DNA from: Candidatus Aminicenantota bacterium
Lineage (GTDB): Bacteria > Acidobacteriota > Aminicenantia > Aminicenantales > Aminicenantaceae
Length of the DNA: 32,542 nucleotides
Assembly (NCBI GenBank): GCA_011042725.1
Contig: DQWD01000111.1
Location: forward strand, 1-32,542
Direction: 5' to 3'
Positions 1-9,250 of this stretch are shown here, in pieces (position 1 is the first letter of the stretch; each line of letters begins with the position of its first letter). The notes beneath the pieces are model-generated. The model saw nothing but the letters and a program-made list of their open reading frames with translations. It was not told where the DNA came from and searched no databases. The position numbers and the translations under genes are program-made.

Positions 1-338
1 AAGATATGAAGCAAGTCAAGGTAAAATTGGTCACTTTTAATATTAATCCACCAGTTAGACTTCATCAGGACTATATTTGTTTTATTTTCGTACTTATTCG
101 TTAGGAATGTGGCCACTCTTGCAACTGATGAAGATACGCCAGCCAGAATGAGAAGCAAGGGCTGAAGGAACCATCTTTACTTCAGTTATGAGAATTGATG
201 GGTCTTCGACCGGTGGTAGAGAGAAGATATATCGAGCCGGAATCAAACAAACTTTTGGCGGGTTAAGCCTCGGATGTGAGGTTGTCATTTAAATTAAATA
301 TTTATGTTTGGATTATGAATGACGATTTTCCCCGGAAG

Positions 339-905
339 TTACTCGGATTGAACTCGCTCTAAGTACTTATTGTCTCTGGTGTCGATGCGGATGACATCAC
401 CTTCTTTGATAAATTGAGGAACACTGACCACTAGATTAGTTTCCAAGGTGGCTGGCTTATTACTGGCCGATTGAGTAGCCCCCTTAAGGTAAGGTTCGGT
501 TTTGATCACTTTTAAATCAATTGTTAAAGGGGGATTAACACCCACTGGATGGCCTTCATACATCTCAACCTGAAAAACAACATTGGGAACTAAATAATAG
601 GCCGCATCTCCGAGGATTTCCCGCGTCAATTTAATCTGCTCATACGTTTCCAGATTCATGAAGATGTGGTCATCCCCTTCAGCATAAAGATATTCCATTT
701 CTATGGTTTCGAGAAAAGCTTGTTCCACTTTGTCGATAGATCTAAATCGGATATCATGGAGGGTTTCGTCTCTTAGGCGACGAAGCTTGGTTTGCATCAG
801 AGCCTGCCCTTTTCCAGGGGTGATATGGGTTGCTTCCAGAACTTTATACAATTCATTGTCGACTTTAATAACCATTCCTTTTCGAATCTGGGTAGCTTTG
901 ATCAT
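339..905 (-). CDS. efp: Elongation factor P
   Basis: 188 aa, full-length EF-P pattern (MIKATQIRKGMVI..., HITPGKGQALMQTKLRRL with the modifiable Lys loop, C-terminal GDVIRIDTRDNKYLERV). SD AAGGAGG upstream of the ATG on the minus strand. Confidence 0.97.
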   Translation of the reverse strand: MIKATQIRKGMVIKVDNELYKVLEATHITPGKGQALMQTKLRRLRDETLHDIRFRSIDKVEQAFLETIEMEYLYAEGDDHIFMNLETYEQIKLTREILGDAAYYLVPNVVFQVEMYEGHPVGVNPPLTIDLKVIKTEPYLKGATQSASNKPATLETNLVVSVPQFIKEGDVIRIDTRDNKYLERVQSE

Positions 906-914
906 GAATCCTCC

Positions 915-1994
915 TTATATTTCTTTTTTTACTCCTTCATCAATGTGAATGATAAAAGGCTTGGTCTCTAATTTTTTCAAGGCCTCGGCTACTTCTTCTC
1001 CTCGACCAGGGCAATAAGCAAACATACATCCCCCTTGTCCCGAGCCATTTATTTTTCCTCCCAGAGCTCCGGCCTCAAGAGCCGCTTCCAGCATTGCTTC
1101 TATCTTAGGGGTAGAGAGATGCAGATAATCACGCATAATCTGGTGTTGTTCAGATAAAAATTGACCAAATTGGTGATGATCAAAAGGGCTGGCTCGAAAA
1201 AGTTCTTTCCCTTTTTGAGTTAATTCCCTGGTGAGCAGGGTGCCCATTAATAATTTCTGGGGAGTTTCTTCTAGTTTTTTTATTTCTTCGATAATTATTG
1301 GTGTAAGTGAAGAATGAAGATCAAATTCAGGTATCTTTTTTTGGATTATCTTCACGCCATTGAGGACATTATTTTTAATAAAGGCTAAGGTGCCGGTGGT
1401 ATCCTTTCTTTGGAGAGAATCGGCAATTACAAATTCTCCCAACGGGTTAGGGAGAAGTTCAAAAGAGAAGGGGCGGGAAAAAGAAATGAAAATGACGCCG
1501 CCAAAGGCAGAAGAATAATGATCCATTTTTCCGCCAGGTTCTTTGAATTCAGTCACTTCAGCCTCAAAAGCTAGCTCGGCAATTTTCTGGATGTTTTGAG
1601 CTTCTGGAGTCTGGCCGGCTTCGAGGAGAAATTTGACCCAAGCCACAACCAGGGCCGAGCTGCTGGCTGTACCGGAATTAATGGGAATAGTGCTTTTGAT
1701 TTGCACGTCCCAACCGTGAGGTAGGCGGTAACCCAACCGATGGATGATGTTCAGCGTGCTCCGCAAGTAGTCGCGAGGCTGACTATATTCTAAAGGAATA
1801 TTTAGGGGAATTTCTTGATAGTCATTTATATCCGGCAGAGAAAGGCGAATGATATCCTGGCTGTTGGGGCTTCCGGAAATGGTTAACCGGAGATCGATTG
1901 CCCCAGCTAAGATGGATAACCCAAAATAGTCCTGGTGTTCACCCAGAAGACAAATTCGCCCTGGAGCCGAAATTTTTAATTTTTGACCATTCAT
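915..1994 (-). CDS. GHMP-family sugar/mevalonate-type kinase (galactokinase-like)
   Basis: GHMP motifs: APGRICLLGEHQDYFG; PINSGTASSSALVVAW; KINGSGQGGCMFAYCP. The ORF track starts at TTG 2030, but alignment to the N-terminal motif favours ATG at 1994 (MNGQKLKISAPGR). Confidence 0.88.
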   Translation of the reverse strand: MNGQKLKISAPGRICLLGEHQDYFGLSILAGAIDLRLTISGSPNSQDIIRLSLPDINDYQEIPLNIPLEYSQPRDYLRSTLNIIHRLGYRLPHGWDVQIKSTIPINSGTASSSALVVAWVKFLLEAGQTPEAQNIQKIAELAFEAEVTEFKEPGGKMDHYSSAFGGVIFISFSRPFSFELLPNPLGEFVIADSLQRKDTTGTLAFIKNNVLNGVKIIQKKIPEFDLHSSLTPIIIEEIKKLEETPQKLLMGTLLTRELTQKGKELFRASPFDHHQFGQFLSEQHQIMRDYLHLSTPKIEAMLEAALEAGALGGKINGSGQGGCMFAYCPGRGEEVAEALKKLETKPFIIHIDEGVKKEI

Positions 1995-2093
1995 CCCCTT
2001 CTTTTTGCCAAACAAATTTACTTCTGTCAACTTTCAATGTGTTTGGATTGATTTTATCCCCTATTTTCTTTATAACAATAGCGCTGGTTGATC

Positions 2094-2864
2094 ATGAAAA
2101 TTACTTTTCTTGGAACAGGCGGAGCAGTAGCTACTGAGGAAAGAGACAATACTTCTCTATTAGTTGCCCAGGGTAAATTTTTAGCTTTAGTTGATTGCCC
2201 TGGCGGAGTGGTTCAAAAGATAAAAAAAGCTGGTTATCTCCCTCAAAATTTGCAAGCTATCTTGGTTACTCATGTCCATCCTGACCACATTTATGGATTG
2301 CCTTCTTTAATTCATAGTTTAATGCTGGAAGACATGACCTTAGAATTGTATGGTTCTTCGGCCTCGATATTATTTTGTCAAAAATTATTGGATTTGTTTC
2401 AATTGCGGGAGAATAAAATAAAATGCAGGGTCAGGTTTAAAGAGCTTGAACCGGCAGAAGTAGTTTGGTTAACTCCTGAACTTTCCCTGACCTCGATGTC
2501 TATGAACCACCATCCGTCTTCGGTGAGCTTTTTCTTGGCTATCAATCAAGAAAAGAAAATTGCTTATTCCGGAGATACGCCACCCGATGAGAATTTTTTT
2601 CAAAGAGTCAAAGGTTGTGACTGTGTTATCCATGATTGTAGTGCTCCTTCTCGTTTTTTTGAGCTTTACCCTCAACTTCGAATGATGCATACCGATGCTC
2701 TGACTTTGGGGCGTCTAGCCGAAAAAGCAGAGATAAAAAGATTAATCCCTTGCCATTTTTTTGGTGAAGTTCAATTCAGTTTGACCGAGATTATTGAGGA
2801 AATTAGGGCTTTCTATCACCGAGAGTTGTTTGTTCCGGAAGATTTTTCTTCGGTGTGCATTTAA
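2094..2864 (+). CDS. MBL-fold metal-dependent hydrolase (ribonuclease Z-like)
   Basis: MKITFLGTGGAV N-terminus, THVHPDHIYGL metal motif, AYSGDTPP, HDCSAPS, C-terminal PCHFF. Start placed at ATG 2094 rather than TTG 2088. Confidence 0.9.
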   Translation: MKITFLGTGGAVATEERDNTSLLVAQGKFLALVDCPGGVVQKIKKAGYLPQNLQAILVTHVHPDHIYGLPSLIHSLMLEDMTLELYGSSASILFCQKLLDLFQLRENKIKCRVRFKELEPAEVVWLTPELSLTSMSMNHHPSSVSFFLAINQEKKIAYSGDTPPDENFFQRVKGCDCVIHDCSAPSRFFELYPQLRMMHTDALTLGRLAEKAEIKRLIPCHFFGEVQFSLTEIIEEIRAFYHRELFVPEDFSSVCI

Positions 2865-2996
2865 TTTTCTAAGTAATAGTGAAAGAGAAATAGACAACTT
2901 TAAGCCGATGTGGAAAAATCTGAAGATGGATTTTAAGAAAAAAATTATGGATAAAACCCCTAAAAAAGAATTAATGTCCAAGACATAAAGAAGAAA

Positions 2997-4682
2997 ATGA
3001 GGTTTTTACTTCTTTTGATGGGAGTTTTGGTCTTTTTCATAGCGGGATGTCAAGTGGAAGATAAAAGAATCAAGGCTGATTTAGTCCTCAAAAACGGAAT
3101 TGTCTGGACTGGTGAGGCGGAAATGCCGGGGGCAGAAGCGGTAGCTGTTGCTCAGGGAGAGATTGTGAGGGTAGGTAGCAATGATGATGTTAAAGAGCTA
3201 ATTGGTCCGGAAACTCAACTTATTGACCTCCAGCAAAAGCTTCTTTTACCCGGTTTTATCGATAGCCACACCCATTTTCTAGATGGTGGATTTTCATTAA
3301 CGCGGATTAATCTTCAGGGAGTTACCACTAAAGATGAATTTATTGGCCGAGTGGAAACCAAAGCTAAGGAGCTAGCTCCTGGAGAGTGGATTCTCGGCGG
3401 TAACTGGGATCACCAAGATTTAAATCCTCCTCAACTGCCGCGAAAGGAGTGGATTGACCCGGTAACCACAGAGAATCCCGTTTGCGTTTTTCGTCATGAC
3501 GTCCATATGGTTCTAGTTAATAGTTTGGCGTTGAAAATGGCTGGTCTTACCTCTCAGAGTCCATCTCCTCCGGGGGGTGAGATTGTCAAGGATGAAACAG
3601 GGGCGTTAACCGGAATTCTTAAGGATGCCGCTATTAACCTTGTTACTCGATTAATACCCGAACCAAGTGAGGAGGAAAAAATAGAAGCTGCTCGCCGAGC
3701 TTTGGCGGAAGCCCGGCGATGGGGACTAACTTCCATTCATGATATGTCGGGATTAGATGCTTTTTATACTTACCATAACTTACTGGAAAGGGGAGAATTA
3801 ACAGCTCGAATCATTGTTTATCCTCCATTACGCTTAATAGATAATCCAGAGGAATTATTAAAGGCCAGAGCGCAGAGTAATGAATTTTTAAAAATAGGAG
3901 GAGTTAAAGGCTTTACTGATGGCTCTTTGGGTTCCGGAACAGCTTTATTTTTTGATCCCTATCTTGACCAACCAGGAAATTGTGGTCTTTTAGCCGAAGA
4001 TATGTTTCCCGAAGGAATAATGAAACAGAGATTGGCCAAAGCGGCTCAGGTGGGATTGCCGGTGGCTGTTCATGCCATTGGGGATCGTGCTAATCATCTC
4101 CTGTTGGATGTGTATCAAGAAATAAATGATGAATTTGGCTTTCAAGAGAGACGATGGCGAATCGAGCATGTTCAACATCTCCTTCCCGAAGACATCCCCC
4201 GGTTGTCTCAATTAGGAGTTATTGCTTCCGTTCAACCCTACCATCTTGTAGACGATGGCTGTTGGGCGGAGAAAAAGATAGGTCTTCAAAGATGCCAAAC
4301 AACGTATGCTTTTCATTCCTTACTGGAAAGAGGAGCTATTTTAGCCGGAGGATCAGATTGGCCGGTAGCTCCTCTTAATCCCCTGACAGGAATTTATGCC
4401 GCGGTGACGAGACAGACAGCTGATGGGCGTCACCCGCAAGGTTGGATTCCTCGGGAGAAAATTTCAATCGACCAGGCTGTTCGAGCTTATACCTGGGGTG
4501 GAGCTTGGGCCGAGAAAGCCGAGGAAAAGAAAGGAACAATAAAAAAAGGAAAACTGGCGGATTTAGTTGTTCTTAATCGCCCTATTTTTAAGATTGTCCC
4601 CGGGGAAATAAAAAGGGTAAAAGTTGACTTGGTGATCATTGCCGGAAAGATTATTTTTGAGAGAGAAGAGTCTAAAGAATGA
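2997..4682 (+). CDS. Amidohydrolase, YtcJ-like, predicted lipoprotein
   Basis: N-terminal hydrophobic segment with lipobox FIAGC; DLVLKNGIVWTG, LLPGFIDSHTHFLDGG, GVKGFTDGSLGSGTALFFDPY, IGDRANHLLLD, GSDWPVAPLNPL. These are typical of the YtcJ/amidohydrolase_3 family. Confidence 0.92.
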   Translation: MRFLLLLMGVLVFFIAGCQVEDKRIKADLVLKNGIVWTGEAEMPGAEAVAVAQGEIVRVGSNDDVKELIGPETQLIDLQQKLLLPGFIDSHTHFLDGGFSLTRINLQGVTTKDEFIGRVETKAKELAPGEWILGGNWDHQDLNPPQLPRKEWIDPVTTENPVCVFRHDVHMVLVNSLALKMAGLTSQSPSPPGGEIVKDETGALTGILKDAAINLVTRLIPEPSEEEKIEAARRALAEARRWGLTSIHDMSGLDAFYTYHNLLERGELTARIIVYPPLRLIDNPEELLKARAQSNEFLKIGGVKGFTDGSLGSGTALFFDPYLDQPGNCGLLAEDMFPEGIMKQRLAKAAQVGLPVAVHAIGDRANHLLLDVYQEINDEFGFQERRWRIEHVQHLLPEDIPRLSQLGVIASVQPYHLVDDGCWAEKKIGLQRCQTTYAFHSLLERGAILAGGSDWPVAPLNPLTGIYAAVTRQTADGRHPQGWIPREKISIDQAVRAYTWGGAWAEKAEEKKGTIKKGKLADLVVLNRPIFKIVPGEIKRVKVDLVIIAGKIIFEREESKE

Positions 4683-5662
4683 TTCCCATTTATTTTATAG
4701 TCCTGATACTGGCCTTTGTTTTGATGTTTAAATCGGCTGATTTTTTTATCGAAGGCTCGGTGGGATTAGCGCAGGTTTTTGATTTACCCAAGTTGGTAGT
4801 TGGGATAGTTTTAGTTGGGCTAGCCACCACTGCCCCCGAGTTAGCTGTTTCAGTCCAATCAGCCTATCTTGGCCATCCTGAAATTGCCTTGGGGAATGCT
4901 ATCGGTTCAGTTATCGTTGATGATGGAGTAGCGTTGGCCCTAGCTGGGCTTTTAGCCGCGGGGCCAATTTTTGTTAATTGCCGATTAATTCGATTTGTTG
5001 GTGCTTTTTTACTAGGGATCGATCTGGCCGCTTTTCTTTTGGCTTTAAATGGAACCATCGGGCGACTGGAGGGATTGATTTTTTTGGTTCTCCTCGTAGT
5101 GTATTATATTATTTTAATCAAGAATAGAGATATTGGAGAAACATTTGCCGCTGAAGAGGAAAAGCTTCTCAAAGATATCAAAAAAGTTCGTTCCACCCGC
5201 TACCAACAATTAAAGAAATCTTCTTTTTATTTTGGCGGGGGGATTATAGGAGTCCTCCTGACCAGTCGATTAGTTATTTGGTCAGCCACGAATATAGCTC
5301 GTTCATTTTCAATCTCGGAAACAGTCATCGGTTTAACCATCATTGCCATCGGAACTTCTTTGCCTGAGATTAGCACCTGTATCGTTGCCGCGCGAAAGGG
5401 AGAGGGGGAAATAGCAGTTGGAGATATCATTGGGGCCGATATCCTTAATATTCTGTGGATTATCGGAGCCTCAGCTTTAGTCAATCCCATTGACGTGGAG
5501 TTGAAAGTTATTTATTTCTCCTTTCCGGCTATGTTAATCATCGTTACGACTATGCTTTTGTCATTAAATATAGGATGCCGCTTAACCAAGCCTCGCAGTG
5601 CTCTTCTCTTAGGGCTATATGTCATTTATTTCTTTTTAGTAATGAAATTTTTTGTGTTTTAA
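4679..5662 (+). CDS. CaCA-family sodium/calcium (cation) antiporter
   Basis: Two inverted alpha repeats: GLATTAPELAVSVQSAYLGHPEIALGNAIGS and IAIGTSLPEISTCIVAARKGEGEIAVGDIIGADILNIL, plus multiple TM segments. Overlaps the upstream CDS by 4 nt (ATGA). Confidence 0.9.
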   Translation: MIPIYFIVLILAFVLMFKSADFFIEGSVGLAQVFDLPKLVVGIVLVGLATTAPELAVSVQSAYLGHPEIALGNAIGSVIVDDGVALALAGLLAAGPIFVNCRLIRFVGAFLLGIDLAAFLLALNGTIGRLEGLIFLVLLVVYYIILIKNRDIGETFAAEEEKLLKDIKKVRSTRYQQLKKSSFYFGGGIIGVLLTSRLVIWSATNIARSFSISETVIGLTIIAIGTSLPEISTCIVAARKGEGEIAVGDIIGADILNILWIIGASALVNPIDVELKVIYFSFPAMLIIVTTMLLSLNIGCRLTKPRSALLLGLYVIYFFLVMKFFVF

Positions 5663-5723
5663 TAAAAAAATATTATTCTTAACAATTGTTTCTCCTGGAG
5701 AGATGACTGCCCAAGAATTCTTA

Positions 5724-5752
5724 TTGTTCTAAAAGGTTAATTCTGGTATATT
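5724..5752 (+). promoter_or_regulatory. Putative sigma70-like promoter for the redox operon: TTGTTC-N17-TATATT with extended -10 (TGG TATATT)
   Basis: -35 TTGTTC 5724-5729, 17 nt spacer, -10 TATATT 5747-5752 preceded by TGn. Lies just upstream of ATG 5778 with SD GGAGGG. Confidence 0.5.
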
Positions 5753-5777
5753 AACTCTTCTAAAATTGGAGGGTAAA

Positions 5778-6881
5778 ATGAATATTGGGATATTAAACGA
5801 AAGCAATAAGATCGAAAACAGGGCGGGGTTATCTCCCAGTAGTGTTTCGATGCTTGTTGAGAAAGGTCATCGGGTATATATCCAGGCTGGGGCTGGTTTG
5901 CGAGCTGGTTACGCCAATGAGGAGTATTCCAATTTGGGAGCTGAAATCGTCTTCACCAAAGATGAGATATTTGGTCGTTCCGATGTAGTACTCAACATTT
6001 CTCCTCTTGATGAGGAAGAGAGCCATTTAGCTAAGGAAGGACAGGTTCTTTTTGGATTTCACCACTTAGCGGTGGCGAAGAGAAATGTAATTGAAGAACT
6101 ATTGAGAAAAAAGGTGACGATTATCGGTTATGAAATAGTTCAAGACGACGAAGGTGAGCTTCCTTTCCTTGAAGGTTTAAGTGAAATTGCAGGCCAAATG
6201 TGCGTAGCCATTGCTGGTCATTATTTACAAACTACTTATGGGGGGCGAGGGATAATTCTAGGGGGGGTAGTGACCTGTCCTCCAGCTACAGTTGTCGTCG
6301 TCGGCAGTGCGGTTTTGGCCAAGAGCGCGATTAAAGCTTTTCTTGGTGCTGGAGCCCAAACCATTGCTTTAGGCCGGCACATGGATCGCATGAGAGCTCT
6401 TGAAGAGATAACTTCGGGTCAAGTAGTAACCATGATTGCTACTAGCTACAATTTAGCTCGCATGGTGAAAATAGCTGATGTGGTTATCGGAGCAGTTTTG
6501 CGACCAGGTGAGAAAGCTCCGATCATGATTACTAAAGATATGGTCCGATCGATGAATAAAGGAGCGGTCATCATTGACTTATCAATTGACCAGGGAGGCT
6601 GTATTGAAACAAGTCGGCCCACAACCCTTGAGCATCCCGTTTATACTGAGGAAGGAGTTATCCATTACTGTGTTCCCAATATTACTTCTGCTGTGAGCCG
6701 AAGCTCAACCAAGGTTCTTTCCAACATGGTTACTCCTTGGTTATTGGAAATGGGAGAGAAAGGCTTGGAAGAGGTTCTTAAATCCAGCCCAACTTTAGCC
6801 CGCGGAGTTTATGTCTATCAGGGAAATATTTCTAAGGAAAATATTGCTGAACGGTTTGGATTGCCGTATCGACCTCTTTGA
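5778..6881 (+). CDS. Alanine dehydrogenase / NAD(P) transhydrogenase alpha-like protein (divergent)
   Basis: Co-linear with Ald: MNIGILNES...GLSPSSV, VYIQAGAG, GYEIVQDDEGELPFLEGLSEIAGQM, GGRGIILGGVVTCPPATVVVVG, VIGAVLRPGEKAPIMITKDMV, VIIDLSIDQGGCIETSRPTT. SD GGAGGG before ATG 5778; the track start TTG 5766 is probably not used. Confidence 0.82.
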   Translation: MNIGILNESNKIENRAGLSPSSVSMLVEKGHRVYIQAGAGLRAGYANEEYSNLGAEIVFTKDEIFGRSDVVLNISPLDEEESHLAKEGQVLFGFHHLAVAKRNVIEELLRKKVTIIGYEIVQDDEGELPFLEGLSEIAGQMCVAIAGHYLQTTYGGRGIILGGVVTCPPATVVVVGSAVLAKSAIKAFLGAGAQTIALGRHMDRMRALEEITSGQVVTMIATSYNLARMVKIADVVIGAVLRPGEKAPIMITKDMVRSMNKGAVIIDLSIDQGGCIETSRPTTLEHPVYTEEGVIHYCVPNITSAVSRSSTKVLSNMVTPWLLEMGEKGLEEVLKSSPTLARGVYVYQGNISKENIAERFGLPYRPL

Positions 6882-6905
6882 AACCAAAGGAGAAAGGATG
6901 TAGTG

Positions 6906-7352
6906 ATGGAGCCCAGAAAACGCGGTCAACTTATTCATCTTTTACATCAGGCTCAAACTCAAGAAGGTTATATTTCGGCCGAGGCCATTGCCGCAATTGC
7001 CCGCAAGTTGAAAATTTCAGAAGGAGAAGTTTTTGGCGTGGTGACTTTTTACAAGGGGTTTTCTTTAAAACCGCAAGGAAAACACAAAGTTACGTTGTGC
7101 ATGGGAACGGCTTGTCATGTGCGCGGGGCCCCTTTAATCTTGGACGAATTGGAGAGAACCTTGCAAATTCCCGCTGGAGAGACAACCCCTGATGGTTTGT
7201 TTACCTTGGAAACTGTTAATTGTGTTGGTGCTTGTGCCTTGGGGCCGATTGTTATTGTGGATGGTGAATATCACGGACAGGTGAAGCCCCGGGAAGTCAA
7301 AAACCTTCTGGTTAAGGTGGATGAAAATTTAGATCGGTTAAAAGAACAATGA
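6906..7352 (+). CDS. NuoE/HydC-like [2Fe-2S] thioredoxin-fold NADH oxidoreductase subunit
   Basis: GVVTFYKGFSLKPQGKHKVTLCMGTACHVRGA...NCVGACALGPIVIVD: CxxxxC...CxxxC [2Fe-2S] pattern of NuoE. Start ATG 6906 (the track begins at GTG 6903). Confidence 0.94.
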   Translation: MEPRKRGQLIHLLHQAQTQEGYISAEAIAAIARKLKISEGEVFGVVTFYKGFSLKPQGKHKVTLCMGTACHVRGAPLILDELERTLQIPAGETTPDGLFTLETVNCVGACALGPIVIVDGEYHGQVKPREVKNLLVKVDENLDRLKEQ

Positions 7353-9250
7353 AAATTACCAATATCGAAAAACTGAAGGAAAAGGTCATTAACTCTCGAG
7401 ATAAAACAAAGACCTGGGTAACGGTTTGCGGAGGGACAGGGTGTCATGCTTACGGCTGTATGAAAGTTGTCGAGGCTTTCCAAGAAGAAATTAAAAAGAA
7501 AAACTTGGTGGACACGGTGGGAGTAAGGACTACAGGCTGTCATGGATTCTGTGAACGGGGACCACTGGTGGTAATTCAACCCGAAGGTATTTTTTATCAG
7601 CGGGTGGGAGTGGATGATGTGCCTGCTATTGTTGAAGAGACGGTGGTCAATAAAAAGATTGTCGAGAAATTACTCTACCGGGATCCGCAAACCAAGCAGG
7701 CTATAATTCATGAACAAGATGTTCCTTTTTATAGCAAGCAAAAAAGGATTATTTTTGGCAACAATGGATTGATTGATCCCACCGATATTCGCGACTACAT
7801 CGCTGTGGATGGTTATCAAGCCCTGGCCAAAGTGCTCTTTGAGATGACGGCTGATGAAGTTATCAAAGAGATCAAAAAATCAGGTTTAAGAGGACGAGGT
7901 GGGGCCGGTTTTTTAACGGGGTTGAAATGGGAGATTTGCCGCCGAGAGTCAGCGCCAATTAAATACCTTATCTGCAATGCTGATGAAGGAGATCCAGGGG
8001 CTTACATGGATCGTAGTCTTTTAGAGGGTAATCCTCACTCCGTGATTGAGGGAATGATCATTGGGGCTTACGCCATCGGAGCAACAGAAGGATTTATTTA
8101 TGTTCGGATGGAGTATCCTTTAGCGGTCAAGAATATAACGATAGCCATCGAACAAGCGCGGAAGTTTGGCCTTCTGGGGGAATCCATCCTTGGCTCTGAG
8201 TTTAGTTTTGAACTCCATGTTTTCAAGGGAGCTGGTGCTTTTGTTTCAGGAGAAGAAACATCGTTGATGGCTTCCATCGAAGGGCGGCGTGCTTTTCCTC
8301 GACAAAAACCACCATTTCCAGCCCAAAAAGGATTATGGGGATATCCCACCAACATTAACAATGTGGAAACTTGGGCCAATGTGCCTCTCATTATTAATAA
8401 GGGAGCTGATTGGTATTCAAAAATTGGAACAAAGTCCAGTAAGGGGACCAAGATATTTTCTCTAGTGGGGAAAATAAATAATACAGGTTTGGTTGAAGTG
8501 CCGATGGGGATAAGCCTGCGAGAAATAATTTATGAAATCGGAGGAGGAATAAAAGATAATAAAAAATTTAAAGCCGTGCAAACAGGAGGCCCTTCAGGAG
8601 GGTGTATTCCTGCCGAAATGCTCGATCTACCAATTGATTTTGATACTTTGACCAAAGCCGGATCTATGATGGGCTCGGGAGGAATGATTGTCATGGATGA
8701 AGATACCTGCATGGTCGATGTGGCTCGCTATTTCCTCCAGTTTACTCAAGAAGAATCATGTGGCAAATGTGTTCCTTGTCGCTTGGGAACTCGCCAGCTC
8801 TATGAGATATTAACCCGGATAACCAAAGGACAGGGAGAACCTGAGGATCTTAAAAGATTAAAAGATTTAGCCAAGACGGTTAAAACCGGGTCTTTATGCG
8901 GTTTAGGACAAACAGCTCCTAACCCTGTTCTTACCACCCTTAAGTATTTTCGCCATGAATATGAAGCCCACATCTTTCGTCATGAATGCCCCGCTCTATC
9001 TTGTAAAGATTTAATCATTTATTACATTGAACCAGAAAAATGTGTGGGATGTTTGCTATGTCTGAAGAATTGCCCGGTGGGCGCCATTAGTGGGGAAAGG
9101 AAACAAGTCCACGTTATTGACCAGGAGCTATGTGTTAAGTGTGGAGCGTGTTTGGACGTTTGTCCTCCCAAGGTTCGGGCCGTGTCGAAGTATACAGGCA
9201 AGAAAAAACAGCAAATCTTAAATAAAGAGAAAAAGGCGAGAAGAAGATGA
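7349..9250 (+). CDS. NuoF/HydB/HndC-like NADH-binding FMN subunit with N-terminal [2Fe-2S] and C-terminal 2x[4Fe-4S] domains
   Basis: N-term VCGGTGCHAYGC...TTGCHGFCERGP; NADH/FMN motifs GLRGRGGAGFLTGLKWE and ADEGDPGAYMDRSLLEGNPHSVIEGM; ESCGKCVPCRLGT; C-term CVGCLLCLKNCP and CVKCGACLDVCP. Confidence 0.95.
   Translation: MKITNIEKLKEKVINSRDKTKTWVTVCGGTGCHAYGCMKVVEAFQEEIKKKNLVDTVGVRTTGCHGFCERGPLVVIQPEGIFYQRVGVDDVPAIVEETVVNKKIVEKLLYRDPQTKQAIIHEQDVPFYSKQKRIIFGNNGLIDPTDIRDYIAVDGYQALAKVLFEMTADEVIKEIKKSGLRGRGGAGFLTGLKWEICRRESAPIKYLICNADEGDPGAYMDRSLLEGNPHSVIEGMIIGAYAIGATEGFIYVRMEYPLAVKNITIAIEQARKFGLLGESILGSEFSFELHVFKGAGAFVSGEETSLMASIEGRRAFPRQKPPFPAQKGLWGYPTNINNVETWANVPLIINKGADWYSKIGTKSSKGTKIFSLVGKINNTGLVEVPMGISLREIIYEIGGGIKDNKKFKAVQTGGPSGGCIPAEMLDLPIDFDTLTKAGSMMGSGGMIVMDEDTCMVDVARYFLQFTQEESCGKCVPCRLGTRQLYEILTRITKGQGEPEDLKRLKDLAKTVKTGSLCGLGQTAPNPVLTTLKYFRHEYEAHIFRHECPALSCKDLIIYYIEPEKCVGCLLCLKNCPVGAISGERKQVHVIDQELCVKCGACLDVCPPKVRAVSKYTGKKKQQILNKEKKARRR

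Noticed and set aside
94-288. 64-aa minus-strand ORF (MTTSHPRLNPPKV...)
   Set aside because: No SD, no recognisable family, and composition looks like chance; kept out of the CDS list although nothing else explains the region.
2908-2988. 26-codon Lys-rich ORF MWKNLKMDFKKKIMDKTPKKELMSKT just upstream of the amidohydrolase
   Set aside because: No SD, low complexity; could be a leader peptide but there is no supporting signal such as an attenuator.
4679-5662. Apparent deviation of antiporter alpha repeats (GN in the first, GD in the second)
   Set aside because: The N/D asymmetry agrees with what I recall of ion-coordinating residues in NCX_Mj, so it is not unusual.
6878-7192. 104-aa plus-strand ORF overlapping the NuoE-like gene
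   Set aside because: Out-of-frame shadow ORF of a confident NuoE CDS with no family signal; the same applies to most other short ORFs inside confident CDSs.
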